From contig JAVBXN010000052.1 of NCBI GenBank assembly GCA_030824515.1, positions 1 to 64,000 of the forward strand: a stretch of 64,000 nt of DNA. Direction: 5' to 3'. Below are positions 42,745 to 52,679 of the stretch, piece after piece. Made by a program: the position numbers and the translations under genes. Each line of letters opens with the position of its first letter. Position 1 is the stretch's first letter. The notes beneath the pieces were generated by a model. The model was not told the origin of the DNA and searched no databases. It saw only the letters and a program-made list of their open reading frames with translations. This DNA is from Pelobacter sp. Lineage in GTDB: Bacteria > Desulfobacterota > Desulfuromonadia > Geobacterales > Pseudopelobacteraceae.

Positions 42745-43185
42745 ATGAATGGTAAAAAAGTAGTGGATATTCTGTTGGTTGAAGATGATGCCGGTGACGT
42801 TGAACTGACGCGTGAAGGGCTAGCGGCAGGCAAGATGTTTGTCAACCTTCACACAGTTGATGACGGCATCAAGGCGCTGCGCTTTTTGAGACGAGAGGAT
42901 CCTTATCCGGATGCCGTCAGGCCCGACATAATTCTTCTTGACCTGAACTTGCCGAGAATGGACGGCAGGGAAACCCTGAAGACAATCAAGGCTGACGAGA
43001 GTTTGAGAAGCATTCCGGTGGTCGTACTGACAACCTCGGAGGCAGATACCGATATTCTGAAATGTTACGACTTGGGTGCCAGCTGTTACATCTCCAAACC
43101 GGTCGGATTTGACGAATTTCTGAAAGTGGTTAGATCGCTGGAAGACTTCTGGTTTACCGTTGTCAAGATGCCGCCCAAGGATTAG
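42745..43185 (+). CDS. Rcp1-like single-domain response regulator
   Basis: This 146-residue protein is a receiver domain only (acidic D14-D15, phosphoacceptor D66 in L-L-D-L-N-L-P, K118 in Y-I-S-K-P). The D-A-G-D-V-E-L-T-R-E and L-N-L-P-R-M-D-G pattern is that of the Rcp1 family, which in cyanobacteria and other bacteria partners phytochrome-like kinases; the neighbouring kinase has the matching HisKA type. It has no output domain, so it may relay phosphate or act by protein contact. GAGAGG lies eight bases before the ATG. Confidence 0.9.
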   Translation: MNGKKVVDILLVEDDAGDVELTREGLAAGKMFVNLHTVDDGIKALRFLRREDPYPDAVRPDIILLDLNLPRMDGRETLKTIKADESLRSIPVVVLTTSEADTDILKCYDLGASCYISKPVGFDEFLKVVRSLEDFWFTVVKMPPKD

Positions 43186-43560
43186 GCTTCTTTTTTTGAA
43201 AGCAAAACTGACGTGTCTGCCGATACCTTCAATTTGATGCAGGTTTATTTAACTGCCTGACATCACGGTTTTTCATCCGCAGTGATGCTGTAATTTATAA
43301 TTTCCAAAGAAAAGCCAGGCGATGAACCGACTTCCCGGACAGGACGTTTCGGTCTATAAGTCACACATCATGTAACGCGGGACGCCAGAACAAAAACCAG
43401 ACAACAACCTGAAATAGCTTGGTTATTTTCACTGGTTTTTCGAAAAGCTCCATATTTTGTGATATGAGTCAGATTGCACTCGCTGGTTTCCGGAGCAGTA
43501 ACGAATTATATCCCATTTAAATCAATTACTCATTTCCCAGCACTGACAATCAATTGTTTA
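43186..43560 (+). other. Gene-free stretch, AT-rich
   Basis: I see no credible ORF here. There is one imperfect dyad near 43323-43360 (GACTT ... AAGTC) of unknown use, and a short run of T after the receiver gene stop. No tRNA, transposase or riboswitch motif was recognised. The DNA is visibly richer in A and T than the surrounding kinase genes. Confidence 0.4.
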
Positions 43561-43580
43561 GGCACGACACTTTTTTATGA

Positions 43581-43616
43581 GTCCGTTAACTGTTTTATCA
43601 GTTGTCGGATTTTTTT
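43581..43616 (+). terminator. Hairpin with T7 tail resembling the tRNA terminator
   Basis: GTCCGTTAACTG and CAGTTGTCGGAT form a 12-base stem with one mismatch and two G-T pairs around TTTTAT, followed by seven T. The flanks (CACTTTTTTATGA before it, CCGCAG after it) also resemble those of the hairpin after the tRNA at 38701. It is about 400 bases from any upstream gene end. Confidence 0.6.
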
Positions 43617-43639
43617 ATCCGCAGAAAAAAGTATTGCTC

Positions 43640-43880
43640 CAACTAGTGCCCGGCCACCTCACGATACGGCTTGCAAGATTCTCTATCTACCCCTCACTTG
43701 GCTTGTTCGCCGCATTACTTAACGACTCCGACACAAGTGCAAGACTCAATACGGGCGTATGGCTAATCCTTCTCCGACATGGACTTGAAGTTCTGCTATT
43801 TCATTTATTCCAACTGCTGCTTGATAATATTCCTGTATGCGATCCTTTACGGAGCGTAGTTTTTCGCTTTTTGAGACACT
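43640..43880 (-). other. Possible degenerate mobile-element fragment
   Basis: On the minus strand the segment translates in pieces as Q-V-H-V-G-E-G-L-A-I-R-P-Y, then, in another frame, E-S-C-T-C-V-G-V-V-K and further broken words. The style resembles conserved RNA-coding DNA of group II intron 5' regions, but I cannot prove it. No terminal repeats were seen. It abuts the dyad in front of the HTH-PAS gene. Confidence 0.3.
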
Positions 43881-43923
43881 CACATCACTCTGACACATGA
43901 TTGTCATAGTGATGTGGTATAAT
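43881..43923 (+). promoter_or_regulatory. 36-base dyad overlapping an extended -10 promoter
   Basis: CACATCACT (43881-43889) and AGTGATGTG (43908-43916) are perfect inverted copies. Inside them TGACA and TGTCA form a second perfect pair. The right end overlaps TGTGGTATAAT, containing an extended -10 (TG-N-TATAAT, 43915-43923). The gene starts at 43951. A protein bound to the dyad would block or position RNA polymerase, so it is a likely operator for the HTH-PAS gene. Confidence 0.55.
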
Positions 43924-43950
43924 AAAACAACAATCAATAGTGAGATACAT

Positions 43951-44931
43951 ATGCCGCGTAATACAACGAAACTGAACTCTTTAATGTTTATCTTAAATCA
44001 GCTTGACTCGCATAAGCGGGTTATCGCTTCACAGTTGGCTGAAAGACTTGGTGTTAGTGACCGCACCATTTATCGTTATATAATTTCACTACAGGACGCA
44101 GGTTATCCAATCTATTTTGATCGAACTGACATCACATATCGGTTTGCTGATGGATATTCATTTAGCAAAGTCGACTCCAAATCAGAATTAAGGAAAGCAA
44201 TAGATCTCCAGAGCCGCATATTTGGGGCAACTAAAATAGGCCTATTAACTTATGACTCTTCAGGAGGATGCGTTGAAGCTAACGATGCTGCTGCATCTCT
44301 CCTAAGCACATCTAGAGAGAAACTCCTAAAACAGAATTATTTTGAATTGGAGTCATGGAAATCATCGGGCTTATTGCTTATGGCTCTTGAAGTAATGTCT
44401 ACGGGAAATGAGCGAACTAGTGAGTTCAATGTATTGACCACTTTTGATAAAAACGTCTGGATTAAATGTGGGATGTCCCAATTCAAATTGAACGCAGGAA
44501 ATTACTTATTGCTTTCGGTGCAAGACATTAGTGAGCGCAAAAAATTGGAGTTTGCGCTTAAAGAAAGTGAAGAGCGATTTAAGCAAATATTAGAAAATGC
44601 ACCGATAGGTATGGCCGTGGTATCTCTTAATGGCAAATTCATGCTGGTCAACCAAGCTCTCTGCGAGATCGTAGGATATGAAAAGTCTGAACTTGAAAAA
44701 CTGACTTTTCAAGATATCACCCATCCCGATGACCTTTCAGCTGACCTTGAAAATGTAAGAAAAATGCTTGAAGGCAGCATTAAAACCTATTCTATGAAAA
44801 AACGATATATTCGCAAAGACAGGCAAATGGTTTGTATTCAACTTTCAGTATCAATGGCAAGAAACAGTTTTGAGATACCACAATATTTTATTTCTCAAAT
44901 TCAGGAACTAGTTATCCACCGGATCAATTGA
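43951..44931 (+). CDS. HTH-PAS-PAS regulatory protein
   Basis: The start is set at the ATG at 43951 (326 residues), where the conserved part begins. Residues 5-65 form a winged helix of HTH_11/DeoR style (L-D-S-H-K-R-V-I-A-S-Q-L-A-E-R-L-G-V-S-D-R-T-I). Two PAS domains follow, about 85-205 and 210-320; the second has F-K-Q-I-L-E-N-A-P-I-G-M and a F-Q-D-I-T-H-P-D-D motif. There is no kinase or receiver domain, so DNA binding may respond directly to a PAS ligand. Codon use is AT-rich, like the next two genes and unlike the flanking kinases. It probably binds the palindrome just upstream. Confidence 0.72.
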   Translation: MPRNTTKLNSLMFILNQLDSHKRVIASQLAERLGVSDRTIYRYIISLQDAGYPIYFDRTDITYRFADGYSFSKVDSKSELRKAIDLQSRIFGATKIGLLTYDSSGGCVEANDAAASLLSTSREKLLKQNYFELESWKSSGLLLMALEVMSTGNERTSEFNVLTTFDKNVWIKCGMSQFKLNAGNYLLLSVQDISERKKLEFALKESEERFKQILENAPIGMAVVSLNGKFMLVNQALCEIVGYEKSELEKLTFQDITHPDDLSADLENVRKMLEGSIKTYSMKKRYIRKDRQMVCIQLSVSMARNSFEIPQYFISQIQELVIHRIN

Positions 44932-44951
44932 ACTGATAAGGAGAACACATA

Positions 44952-45380
44952 ATGGCACTTCAATGGGATGAAACACTTGTTCTAGGAATTGAAGAGATCG
45001 ATAATCAACATAAAGCCATTGTTGAACACTTCGGAAAACTTTCTGAAGCTGCTCAACAGGGAAAATCAAAAGAGATCGTAGAAGAACTGGCGGTTTTCCT
45101 TTTTGACTACGCCCACATGCATTTTACAACTGAAGATAAAATAATGGTTGAATATCGATATCCAAAAATTGATATCCAGCGACACGAACATAGTGAATTC
45201 ACTCGAGATGCAAATGAGCTAAAAAGAAAGATTGAATTAGAAGGAGCCTCCAAGCAGGTTGCATTGGAGGCGACTGGCAAACTTTTGCGGTGGATAATTA
45301 ATCATATTCGTAAACATGATAAAGAAATGGCTGAGTATGTAAAAGAATGTATTGTACTCAGGCAAAAGTATACAAACTAA
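44952..45380 (+). CDS. Bacteriohemerythrin
   Basis: This 142-residue protein has the hemerythrin di-iron ligand set: H20 (D-N-Q-H), H57 and E61 (A-H-M-H-F-T-T-E), a pair from H78/H80 (Q-R-H-E-H), H118 (N-H-I-R-K-H-D) and D123. The start W-D-E-T-L-V-L-G-I-E-E-I-D is typical. Bacterial hemerythrins bind O2 reversibly and act in oxygen sensing, transport or scavenging. AAGGAG precedes the ATG. It sits between the HTH-PAS gene and the PocR-domain kinase in the AT-rich block, which suggests a role in their oxygen or redox input. Confidence 0.93.
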   Translation: MALQWDETLVLGIEEIDNQHKAIVEHFGKLSEAAQQGKSKEIVEELAVFLFDYAHMHFTTEDKIMVEYRYPKIDIQRHEHSEFTRDANELKRKIELEGASKQVALEATGKLLRWIINHIRKHDKEMAEYVKECIVLRQKYTN

Positions 45381-45439
45381 CTTTTGTCCTTGCAATTAAA
45401 TTGAAAGTTCCCTAATCAGCTGCATTTATGAGGAGATGA

Positions 45440-48400
45440 ATGGATTATATACTTAAGGATCTTTTAGACATACCTCGCTTAAGAGAGTTATTGGATTCAC
45501 TGGATCAATTGCATGGTATGCCATCAGCAATTCTCGATACTGAAGGCAATATACTCACCGCCACAGCATGGCAGGATATCTGTACAAAATTTCACCGCAT
45601 ACATCCCGTTACTTCATCAAAATGTACTGAAAGTGATCGGCACATTAAAGCAAGACTTGGAGAACTAGCTCCATATACAATTTATCGGTGCCCTATGGGG
45701 TTGATAGATGCAGCCATGCCAATAATCATTGAAGATCAGCATTTGGGTAATGTGTTTACCGGGCAGCTCTTTCTTGAATCTCCAGACAAAGTTTTATTTA
45801 TCGAACAGGCTCATAAATATGGTTTTGATGAACAAGAATATATATCAGCCATAAATAAGGTGCCTTTGTATTCTGAGGAAAAACTTCTTAAAAACCTGAA
45901 CATCATACATGATCTTACTCAGATGTTGGCAGAGCAAGGTCTTAAAAATCTGCGATTGAAAGAGGCACAAGAAAAACAAAAATATCGAAACAAGACTCTT
46001 GAAATGATTGCAACCGATCAACCCTTATCAAGCATTCTTGAAGCAATTGTTACTGGTGTAGAACACATCATGCCATCAATTGTGTGCAGTGTTCTTTTGC
46101 TTGACCAAAATGGCACATTTCTGAAATTGGTTGCGGCTCCAAGTATTCCTGAATTTTACAACTCGGCGATTGATGGATTAAAAATAGGCGCAGAGGTAGG
46201 TTCATGCGGAACAGCCGCATATACGGGTAGACGTATTATTGTTGACGACATCATGACCCATCCATATTGGTCGTTTTATAAAGATTTGGCAGCAAAAGCT
46301 GGCTTGGCTGCTTGTTGGTCTGATCCTATTCGCTCCTCAACCGGCCAAATTCTAGGAACTTTTGCTGTCTATCATCCTACGCCGCATAAGCCCTCAGACT
46401 CGGAAATTTTCATTATTGAACAGTCAACCCATCTTGCCAGTATTGCAATTGAAAAAAAACTTACTACTGAAAGACTACGTGCCAGCGAAGAACAACATCG
46501 CAGTCTCATCAAAACTGCATTGGATGGAATTTGGCTGACAAATACACAGGGAAGTCTGCTTGAAGTAAATGATGCATACTGCCGTATGAGTGGTTATAAC
46601 GAACAAGAACTTCTTAAGATGAACATCTCTGGTCTAGACATCAACGAGACACTGGAAGATACGGTAAATCGGATTGCAAGTATAAGTGAAAATGGACACG
46701 ATCGCTTCGAATCACAGCATCGTCGAAAAGATGGAAGTATTTACAACGTAGAAGTAAATGTCCAATTCCGCCCGGTAAATGGTGGCCAATGCGTAGCATT
46801 TCTTCGGGATATTACTGAGCGAAAACATGCAGAGGCAGCTCTTGCTGAACAGGCGGATTTCGCTTTACGAGTATTTAATTCGACTGATGCTAATATGGCT
46901 GTAGTTGATCACAACGGGATCATAATCGGTGTTAATGAAGCATGGCGGCGTTTTGCCATGGAAAATATTGGTGATGATGAACAGATCTGGGGTACTGGAT
47001 TCAATTATTTTGTTCAATATGATGACAAATGGGGTGATGCTGCGCTGGCAAAAGAATCTTTTGAAGGTGTGCGTAACGTTCAAAATGGACAGCTTCCATT
47101 TTTTAGTCTCGAATATCCTTGTCATAGTAAAGACACTCAAAAACGCTGGTTCCGATTAAAGGTTACGCCATTGCAAGGTAAGGAAGGTTCTGTCCTCATT
47201 GCGCACATTGACATAACTAAACGCAAGCTAGCAGAGATTGCATTAATTGAGAGCCGTCGTTTACTAGCTGAAACAGAGAAAATTGGCAAGGTGGGTGGAT
47301 GGGAGTTTAATGTTGATTCAAAAGTTCAAACTTGGACAAGAGAAATATATCGTATCCATGAAGTTGATAAATCTTTCATTCCGACTTTGGAAAATGGAAT
47401 AAATTTCTATACATCAGAATCCCGCCCGATTATTGAGAGGTCAGTACAGAGAGCAATTGAATTCGGAGAACCATTTGACGAGCAACTGGAAATTATCACA
47501 GCCAAGGGTAACCATCGGTATGTTCATGCGATTGGTAATGCTGACCTAATTAGCAGAAGAGTATTTGGTTTCTTTCAGGATATTTCAGAGCGTAAGCAAT
47601 CTGAAAGGTATCGTGAAATTACACGAGAAGTATTGAAAGTATTAAACGAGCAAGGTGATACGGAGAAAATAATCCACAATGTTATTAAACTACTTAAGCA
47701 AAAAACTGGATTTAGCGCCGTAGGAATTAGATTGCAGGTTGGCGATGATTTCCCCTACCGTTCGCAGGACGGTTTTTCTGAAGACTTCTTGCTGAGAGAA
47801 GGCTCTATACTCGAACGTACTGAAAGCAGTGTTTGTCTGAACAGTGAAGGTAAAGTAAGCCTTGAATGTACATGCGGTCTGGTTATATCAGGTAAAACCG
47901 ACTCTTCAAGCCCTTTCTTCACCAAGGGAGGAAGTTTTTTTACTAGTCAATCAGATACACTTTTGGACATTCCACCCAATGAGGACCCTCGATTGCATCC
48001 GCGCAATAGCTGTATCCACGCAGGGTACTCATCTGTTGCACTTGTCCCGATTAGAAATGAAGAACATATTATTGGTTTGATCCAGTTCAATGACCATCGC
48101 AAAGGATGTTTTAACCGAGATACTATTGAACAGCTTGAAGAGATAGCTGCACATCTTGGAGCCGCGCTGATGCGTAAACAGGCCGAAGAAGAAAAGCTTA
48201 CCATGGAAAAGCAGTTCCTGCAGGCTCAGAAGATGGAAAGCCTGGGGGTTTTGGCAGGCGGCATTGCACATGACTTTAACAACATTCTTGCAGTTATTGT
48301 TGGAAATTGTTCGCTGGCAACAAGAAATCCTCAATCCTGCGGAAAGTATATACAGATAATTGAACAGGCCTCAGAACGTGCCGCAGAACTCTGCCGTCAA

Positions 48401-49354
48401 ATGTTGTCTTATGCCGGAAAAGCCAAGATTGTTCACTCTAGTATTGACTTTAATCTATTAATCAATGAGATGGTAAAGATGTTGAAGTCAACTATCAACA
48501 AAAATATTCTTGTTACTTATGAAGGAGTTCTCGATCTTCCCTCAATTATTGGCGATGCCAGCCAACTCAGACAAATAGTTATGAACCTGATTATAAATGC
48601 GGCTGATGCCATTGGTGAATCACATGGAGAAATAAGATTAGCATTACAAAAAGTGCAATTCAAAGGCGATTCGGTGGAAAAGGATTATCAGGGAATAACA
48701 ATTAAACCGGGATGGTACGCGTTTCTGGAAGTAAAAGATAATGGCTGTGGTATGACCGATGAAATAAAACAGCGAATATTTGAACCATTTTTTACCACAA
48801 AGTTTGCAGGTCGTGGCCTAGGAATGTCAGCAGTACTTGGAATAATCAAGGCACATAGCGGTGCACTTCAGCTATTGAGCAAACCAGAACAAGGAACAAC
48901 TTTCAATGTTTACTTGCCAATCAAAGCTGATAATAAAATTTTTGAAAACTCGCTATCTCAATGTCTGCTTGAAAAATGTTGGCGTGGTGAGGGTACTATT
49001 TTATTGGTAGAGGATGAAGCGCTAATTTTACAGGTAGCCAGAGCGTTACTTGAGGAGCTTGGATTTAGAATCATTGAAGCATCAAATGGCAGGGAAGCAA
49101 TTGAGCTGTATCAAAAGAACTCTTCCGATATAACTTTGGTTATAACGGATCTTGGAATGCCGGTAATGGATGGATATGAGCTGATTCGTGAGATTAAGAA
49201 ACTTAACCCGAAAATACCAATTGTAGTTACCAGCGGTTTTGGTGATTTTGATATTAATACCCGAGTTAAAGAGGACTCTGTTGCTGCAGTAATAAGCAAG
49301 CCATATAATATAAGACTCATGCAAGATGTATTGAGAAAAATACTAGAAATTTGA
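45440..49354 (+). CDS. PocR/GAF/PAS hybrid histidine kinase with receiver domain
   Basis: This large soluble kinase (1304 residues) has no clear membrane helix. It begins with a PocR sensory domain (~1-165; L-L-D-I-P-R-L-R-E-L-L-D-S, with conserved C in S-S-K-C and Y-R-C-P-M-G). A GAF (~185-335), three PAS (~345-715) and a second GAF (~725-905) with a Cys cluster (L-E-C-T-C-G, S-C-I-H-A-G) follow. HisKA carries G-G-I-A-H-D-F-N-N. HATPase_c (to ~1160) and a C-terminal REC (D-L-G-M-P as phosphoacceptor region) complete it. PocR domains are thought to bind small hydrocarbons or glycols. It is AT-rich and so probably acquired together with the hemerythrin and HTH-PAS genes. Confidence 0.88.
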   Translation: MDYILKDLLDIPRLRELLDSLDQLHGMPSAILDTEGNILTATAWQDICTKFHRIHPVTSSKCTESDRHIKARLGELAPYTIYRCPMGLIDAAMPIIIEDQHLGNVFTGQLFLESPDKVLFIEQAHKYGFDEQEYISAINKVPLYSEEKLLKNLNIIHDLTQMLAEQGLKNLRLKEAQEKQKYRNKTLEMIATDQPLSSILEAIVTGVEHIMPSIVCSVLLLDQNGTFLKLVAAPSIPEFYNSAIDGLKIGAEVGSCGTAAYTGRRIIVDDIMTHPYWSFYKDLAAKAGLAACWSDPIRSSTGQILGTFAVYHPTPHKPSDSEIFIIEQSTHLASIAIEKKLTTERLRASEEQHRSLIKTALDGIWLTNTQGSLLEVNDAYCRMSGYNEQELLKMNISGLDINETLEDTVNRIASISENGHDRFESQHRRKDGSIYNVEVNVQFRPVNGGQCVAFLRDITERKHAEAALAEQADFALRVFNSTDANMAVVDHNGIIIGVNEAWRRFAMENIGDDEQIWGTGFNYFVQYDDKWGDAALAKESFEGVRNVQNGQLPFFSLEYPCHSKDTQKRWFRLKVTPLQGKEGSVLIAHIDITKRKLAEIALIESRRLLAETEKIGKVGGWEFNVDSKVQTWTREIYRIHEVDKSFIPTLENGINFYTSESRPIIERSVQRAIEFGEPFDEQLEIITAKGNHRYVHAIGNADLISRRVFGFFQDISERKQSERYREITREVLKVLNEQGDTEKIIHNVIKLLKQKTGFSAVGIRLQVGDDFPYRSQDGFSEDFLLREGSILERTESSVCLNSEGKVSLECTCGLVISGKTDSSSPFFTKGGSFFTSQSDTLLDIPPNEDPRLHPRNSCIHAGYSSVALVPIRNEEHIIGLIQFNDHRKGCFNRDTIEQLEEIAAHLGAALMRKQAEEEKLTMEKQFLQAQKMESLGVLAGGIAHDFNNILAVIVGNCSLATRNPQSCGKYIQIIEQASERAAELCRQMLSYAGKAKIVHSSIDFNLLINEMVKMLKSTINKNILVTYEGVLDLPSIIGDASQLRQIVMNLIINAADAIGESHGEIRLALQKVQFKGDSVEKDYQGITIKPGWYAFLEVKDNGCGMTDEIKQRIFEPFFTTKFAGRGLGMSAVLGIIKAHSGALQLLSKPEQGTTFNVYLPIKADNKIFENSLSQCLLEKCWRGEGTILLVEDEALILQVARALLEELGFRIIEASNGREAIELYQKNSSDITLVITDLGMPVMDGYELIREIKKLNPKIPIVVTSGFGDFDINTRVKEDSVAAVISKPYNIRLMQDVLRKILEI

Positions 49355-49438
49355 CTTCTCAGTATCATTAATGACAAGTTTTTCCAGGTGCTTTTGAAGG
49401 ACATGACTAATTTCATCAGCTGCAATATCGGAGGCAAA

Positions 49439-52400
49439 ATGAAGCCGGAGCCTAACGGTCGGAAGACCAGCATCAAAACCAAGGTGACCATAACCACCTT
49501 CATCACGGTCTCCCTGCTGGTCATCGGCGTCTCCTCAACCCTGTTCTCATATTTTCACACACTTCTCAAGGAAAGCATCTTCAAACAGCAATTCGTTCTG
49601 GTTTCGGAAATTGCCGGGCAACTGAACGGACGTATCGAATTCGCACAACGGCAGCTGTTACTGGAAGCCGCCGATATTGACAGAAACTCCATTGCCGCCC
49701 CCCGCAAGCTGCAACATTTACTTACCCATGCCAGCCCCGCCAGAATGATATTTGACGCAGGTTTCATGGTAATAGGCAGCAATGGACTGGTCATTGCCGA
49801 AAGCATGGGATTTCCGGAACTGGTCGGAAAGAACCTGAGCTCACGCGATTACGTTCGCAACCCCATGCGCACCGGCAATCCGTCCATATCAACTCCGTTC
49901 CGCCTGAACGAGGCGCCCCGCTCCCCGATGATAGCCATGTCAGTTCCGGTTCGCGACAGTAGCAACCGGATAATCTGCATTTTGGCGGGGCACCATTCAC
50001 TTGGTACCGGCGGGTTCCTAACCAGCCTGACAGCCGAGAGAATCGGGGCGGCGGGATACCTGTATCTCATTCAGGATCGAACCATCCTGGTGCATCCGGA
50101 TGCCCGGCGGATTCTCGAACCAATTCCCGAAGGAATAAACCGGGGGATAGATCAGGCTTTGCGCGGATTTGAAGGATCGCTGGATAATATGAATTCCAGC
50201 GGTCAACATATGTTGAGCTCGTTCAAGAAAGTTGGCCGGACCGGCTGGATACTGGGCAGCAATATTCCTTACGAGGAAGCCTTCAATCCCCTGAGGAGAC
50301 TGGCGTTGACAGCCACGCTGATATCAGTCGGCGGCACCATGCTGTCACTGGTTGTCGTCTGGCTTGTAACCCGCCGGTTGACGCATCCGATAAGCCAGCT
50401 CACGGCCCACATGGACGCTACCGACGCCACAGCACATGAGTGGAAACAGATCGAACTGCGCACCGGAGACGAGATCGAACACTTGGGCAATACCTTCAAC
50501 AGCTTAATGAAGGAAGTGCACGACACGAAACAGCTGCTCAAGGAAGAGAAGGATTTTTTCAGCGGCATCATCCAGCATGCGGCGGCGCCGATGTTTGTCA
50601 TTGACAGCAATCACAAGATTATCTTCTGGAACGGGGCGCTGGCAAAACTGACCGGTAAAAGTTCATTTCAGATGACCGGAACCAAACAGCAATGGACTCC
50701 ATTTTATCCTTCAAAACGCCCCGTCCTGGCCGACCTGGTAATGGACCACTCGCTGAACCGCGCTGATGAACTATATTCCAGCCATTCAACCTCCCTGTTC
50801 AACGAAGGTTCTCTGCGGGCCGAGGGGTGGTACGAAAACCTGGGCGGGAAACGCCGCTACATCTTCTTTGAAGCGGCGCCGATCAAGAACAGCAATAATG
50901 AAATAATTGCCGCGGTCGAAACATTGGAGGATATAACCGAAAGAAAACTGGCCGAGGAAGCAACGATCGCCCACAATCTCTTTCTGCAGGAGATCATGGA
51001 CGCCATCCCCAACCCGGTCTACTACAAGGACACCAAAGGCGTCTACCTGGGATGTAACGCGGCTTTCAAGAGTTTTTTCCGCAAAACGGCCCAGGAGATC
51101 ATCGGACATACCCTGCAGGACATCATGCCGGAAAGCTACGGCGATGTAAGCAGTCAAAAAGAGCAGTCAATTCTAGATTCAGGCATAAGCGATCGCTATG
51201 AGACACGATTGGTGCGAGCGGATGGAATGGTCCGGAACATTCTTGTCAGCAAGGCGCCGTTTTCAAACACCGATGGAACACTGGCCGGCGTTGTAGGCGC
51301 TTTCGTTGATATCACCGAACAGCGCCGGATGGACTCACAGATCCGCAAGATGTCCCGCGCGATTGAACAGAGTCCGGCCACCATTGTGATAACGGATGTC
51401 AATGGTTTAATCGAATACGTGAACCCCAAGTTCTGCCAGACCACCGGCTACTCCGCCGAAGAGGCCATCGGCAAGAACCCGCGAGTGCTCAAGTCCGGAG
51501 AAATGCCGGCGGACGGCTATGCAAATCTATGGGAAACAATTACCGCCGGAAAGGAATGGCGGGGCGAGTTTCACAACAAGCGCAAGGATGGTTCACTGTA
51601 TTGGGAATTTGCTTCCATTTCACCACTGTTTGACAAAAACGGCAATATTAGCGGTTACCTGGCTGTCAAGGAGGATATTACCGACCGGAAAGCGGATGAG
51701 GCCGAACTTGCCAAAAGCCGCATGGAGTTGGAGAAAGCCTATACCGAACTGAAGGAGGCCCAGCTGCAGATATTCCAGCAGGAGAAAATGGCTTCCATCG
51801 GTCAACTGGCGGCCGGTGTTGCCCACGAGATCAACAATCCGATGGGGTTCATATCCAGCAATCTCACAACCCTGACCAAGTACATCGAGCGCCTGTCGGA
51901 ATTCATAACTGCCGGCGATCGGGCGCTGGCGGAGTCCCCCGTCGCCGATCTTCTCAAGGAGACCCGCAAACGGCTCAAGATCGACTACATCATGGAAGAC
52001 GCCCGGCAGCTGATCATTGAGAGTCTGGACGGCGCGGGTCGGGTACGGCGCATCGTACAGGATTTGAAGAGTTTCTCGCGGGTTGACAATGCCGAACAGG
52101 CGTTGATCAATCTGAACGAGGCCCTGGAAACAACCATCAATATCGCCTGGAACGAAATCAAGTACGTTGCAGCCCTCAACCGGGAATTCGGCGACATTCC
52201 TGAAATTCGCTGCTACCCGCAACAGCTGAACCAGGTTTTTCTGAATCTGCTGGTAAATGCCGCTCATGCCATGGAAGGAAAGCAGGGCAGTATTACTGTC
52301 CGGACCTGGAGCGACGGCGCCGACATACTTGTCTCGGTGGCCGATACCGGCTGCGGCATACCCGAAGATATCAGGCAGCGCATTTTCGAACCTTTCTTCA

Positions 52401-52576
52401 CAACAAAGGAAGTTGGAAAAGGAACCGGTCTGGGACTTTCCATCAGCTATGACATCATCCGCAAGCATGGTGGCGAGATCAGCTTGGAGAGTGAGACGGG
52501 ACACGGGACCACCTTTATAGTAAGACTGCCGGTGAGCGGACCGCCAAAAAAGGACGATGCGGCTGAACTACGGTAA
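49439..52576 (+). CDS. Cache-HAMP-PAS(x3) sensor histidine kinase
   Basis: The ATG at 49439 follows GGAGG (1045 residues) and is preferred over an ATG 17 codons upstream. Domain order: a first membrane helix (~14-36), a Cache-type periplasmic domain (~40-270), a second helix (~275-300), HAMP (~300-355) and three PAS domains (~365-735). A coiled-coil leads to HisKA ([21 protein letters not shown]) and a HATPase_c with D-T-G-C-G-I-P and G-K-G-T-G-L-G-L-S. It likely reports small extracellular metabolites. Base composition returns to GC-rich here. Its kinase core is a sister of that in the 53581 product. Confidence 0.9.
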   Translation: MKPEPNGRKTSIKTKVTITTFITVSLLVIGVSSTLFSYFHTLLKESIFKQQFVLVSEIAGQLNGRIEFAQRQLLLEAADIDRNSIAAPRKLQHLLTHASPARMIFDAGFMVIGSNGLVIAESMGFPELVGKNLSSRDYVRNPMRTGNPSISTPFRLNEAPRSPMIAMSVPVRDSSNRIICILAGHHSLGTGGFLTSLTAERIGAAGYLYLIQDRTILVHPDARRILEPIPEGINRGIDQALRGFEGSLDNMNSSGQHMLSSFKKVGRTGWILGSNIPYEEAFNPLRRLALTATLISVGGTMLSLVVVWLVTRRLTHPISQLTAHMDATDATAHEWKQIELRTGDEIEHLGNTFNSLMKEVHDTKQLLKEEKDFFSGIIQHAAAPMFVIDSNHKIIFWNGALAKLTGKSSFQMTGTKQQWTPFYPSKRPVLADLVMDHSLNRADELYSSHSTSLFNEGSLRAEGWYENLGGKRRYIFFEAAPIKNSNNEIIAAVETLEDITERKLAEEATIAHNLFLQEIMDAIPNPVYYKDTKGVYLGCNAAFKSFFRKTAQEIIGHTLQDIMPESYGDVSSQKEQSILDSGISDRYETRLVRADGMVRNILVSKAPFSNTDGTLAGVVGAFVDITEQRRMDSQIRKMSRAIEQSPATIVITDVNGLIEYVNPKFCQTTGYSAEEAIGKNPRVLKSGEMPADGYANLWETITAGKEWRGEFHNKRKDGSLYWEFASISPLFDKNGNISGYLAVKEDITDRKADEAELAKSRMELEKAYTELKEAQLQIFQQEKMASIGQLAAGVAHEINNPMGFISSNLTTLTKYIERLSEFITAGDRALAESPVADLLKETRKRLKIDYIMEDARQLIIESLDGAGRVRRIVQDLKSFSRVDNAEQALINLNEALETTINIAWNEIKYVAALNREFGDIPEIRCYPQQLNQVFLNLLVNAAHAMEGKQGSITVRTWSDGADILVSVADTGCGIPEDIRQRIFEPFFTTKEVGKGTGLGLSISYDIIRKHGGEISLESETGHGTTFIVRLPVSGPPKKDDAAELR

Positions 52577-52679
52577 GCAGTATAAAACAATCAACGGAGA
52601 TCAATATCGGCATGAGTTTTACATAAATCATGATATATTAAAAACAGCGTTGTAAAATCAGACTTGAGGTTACTATCAA

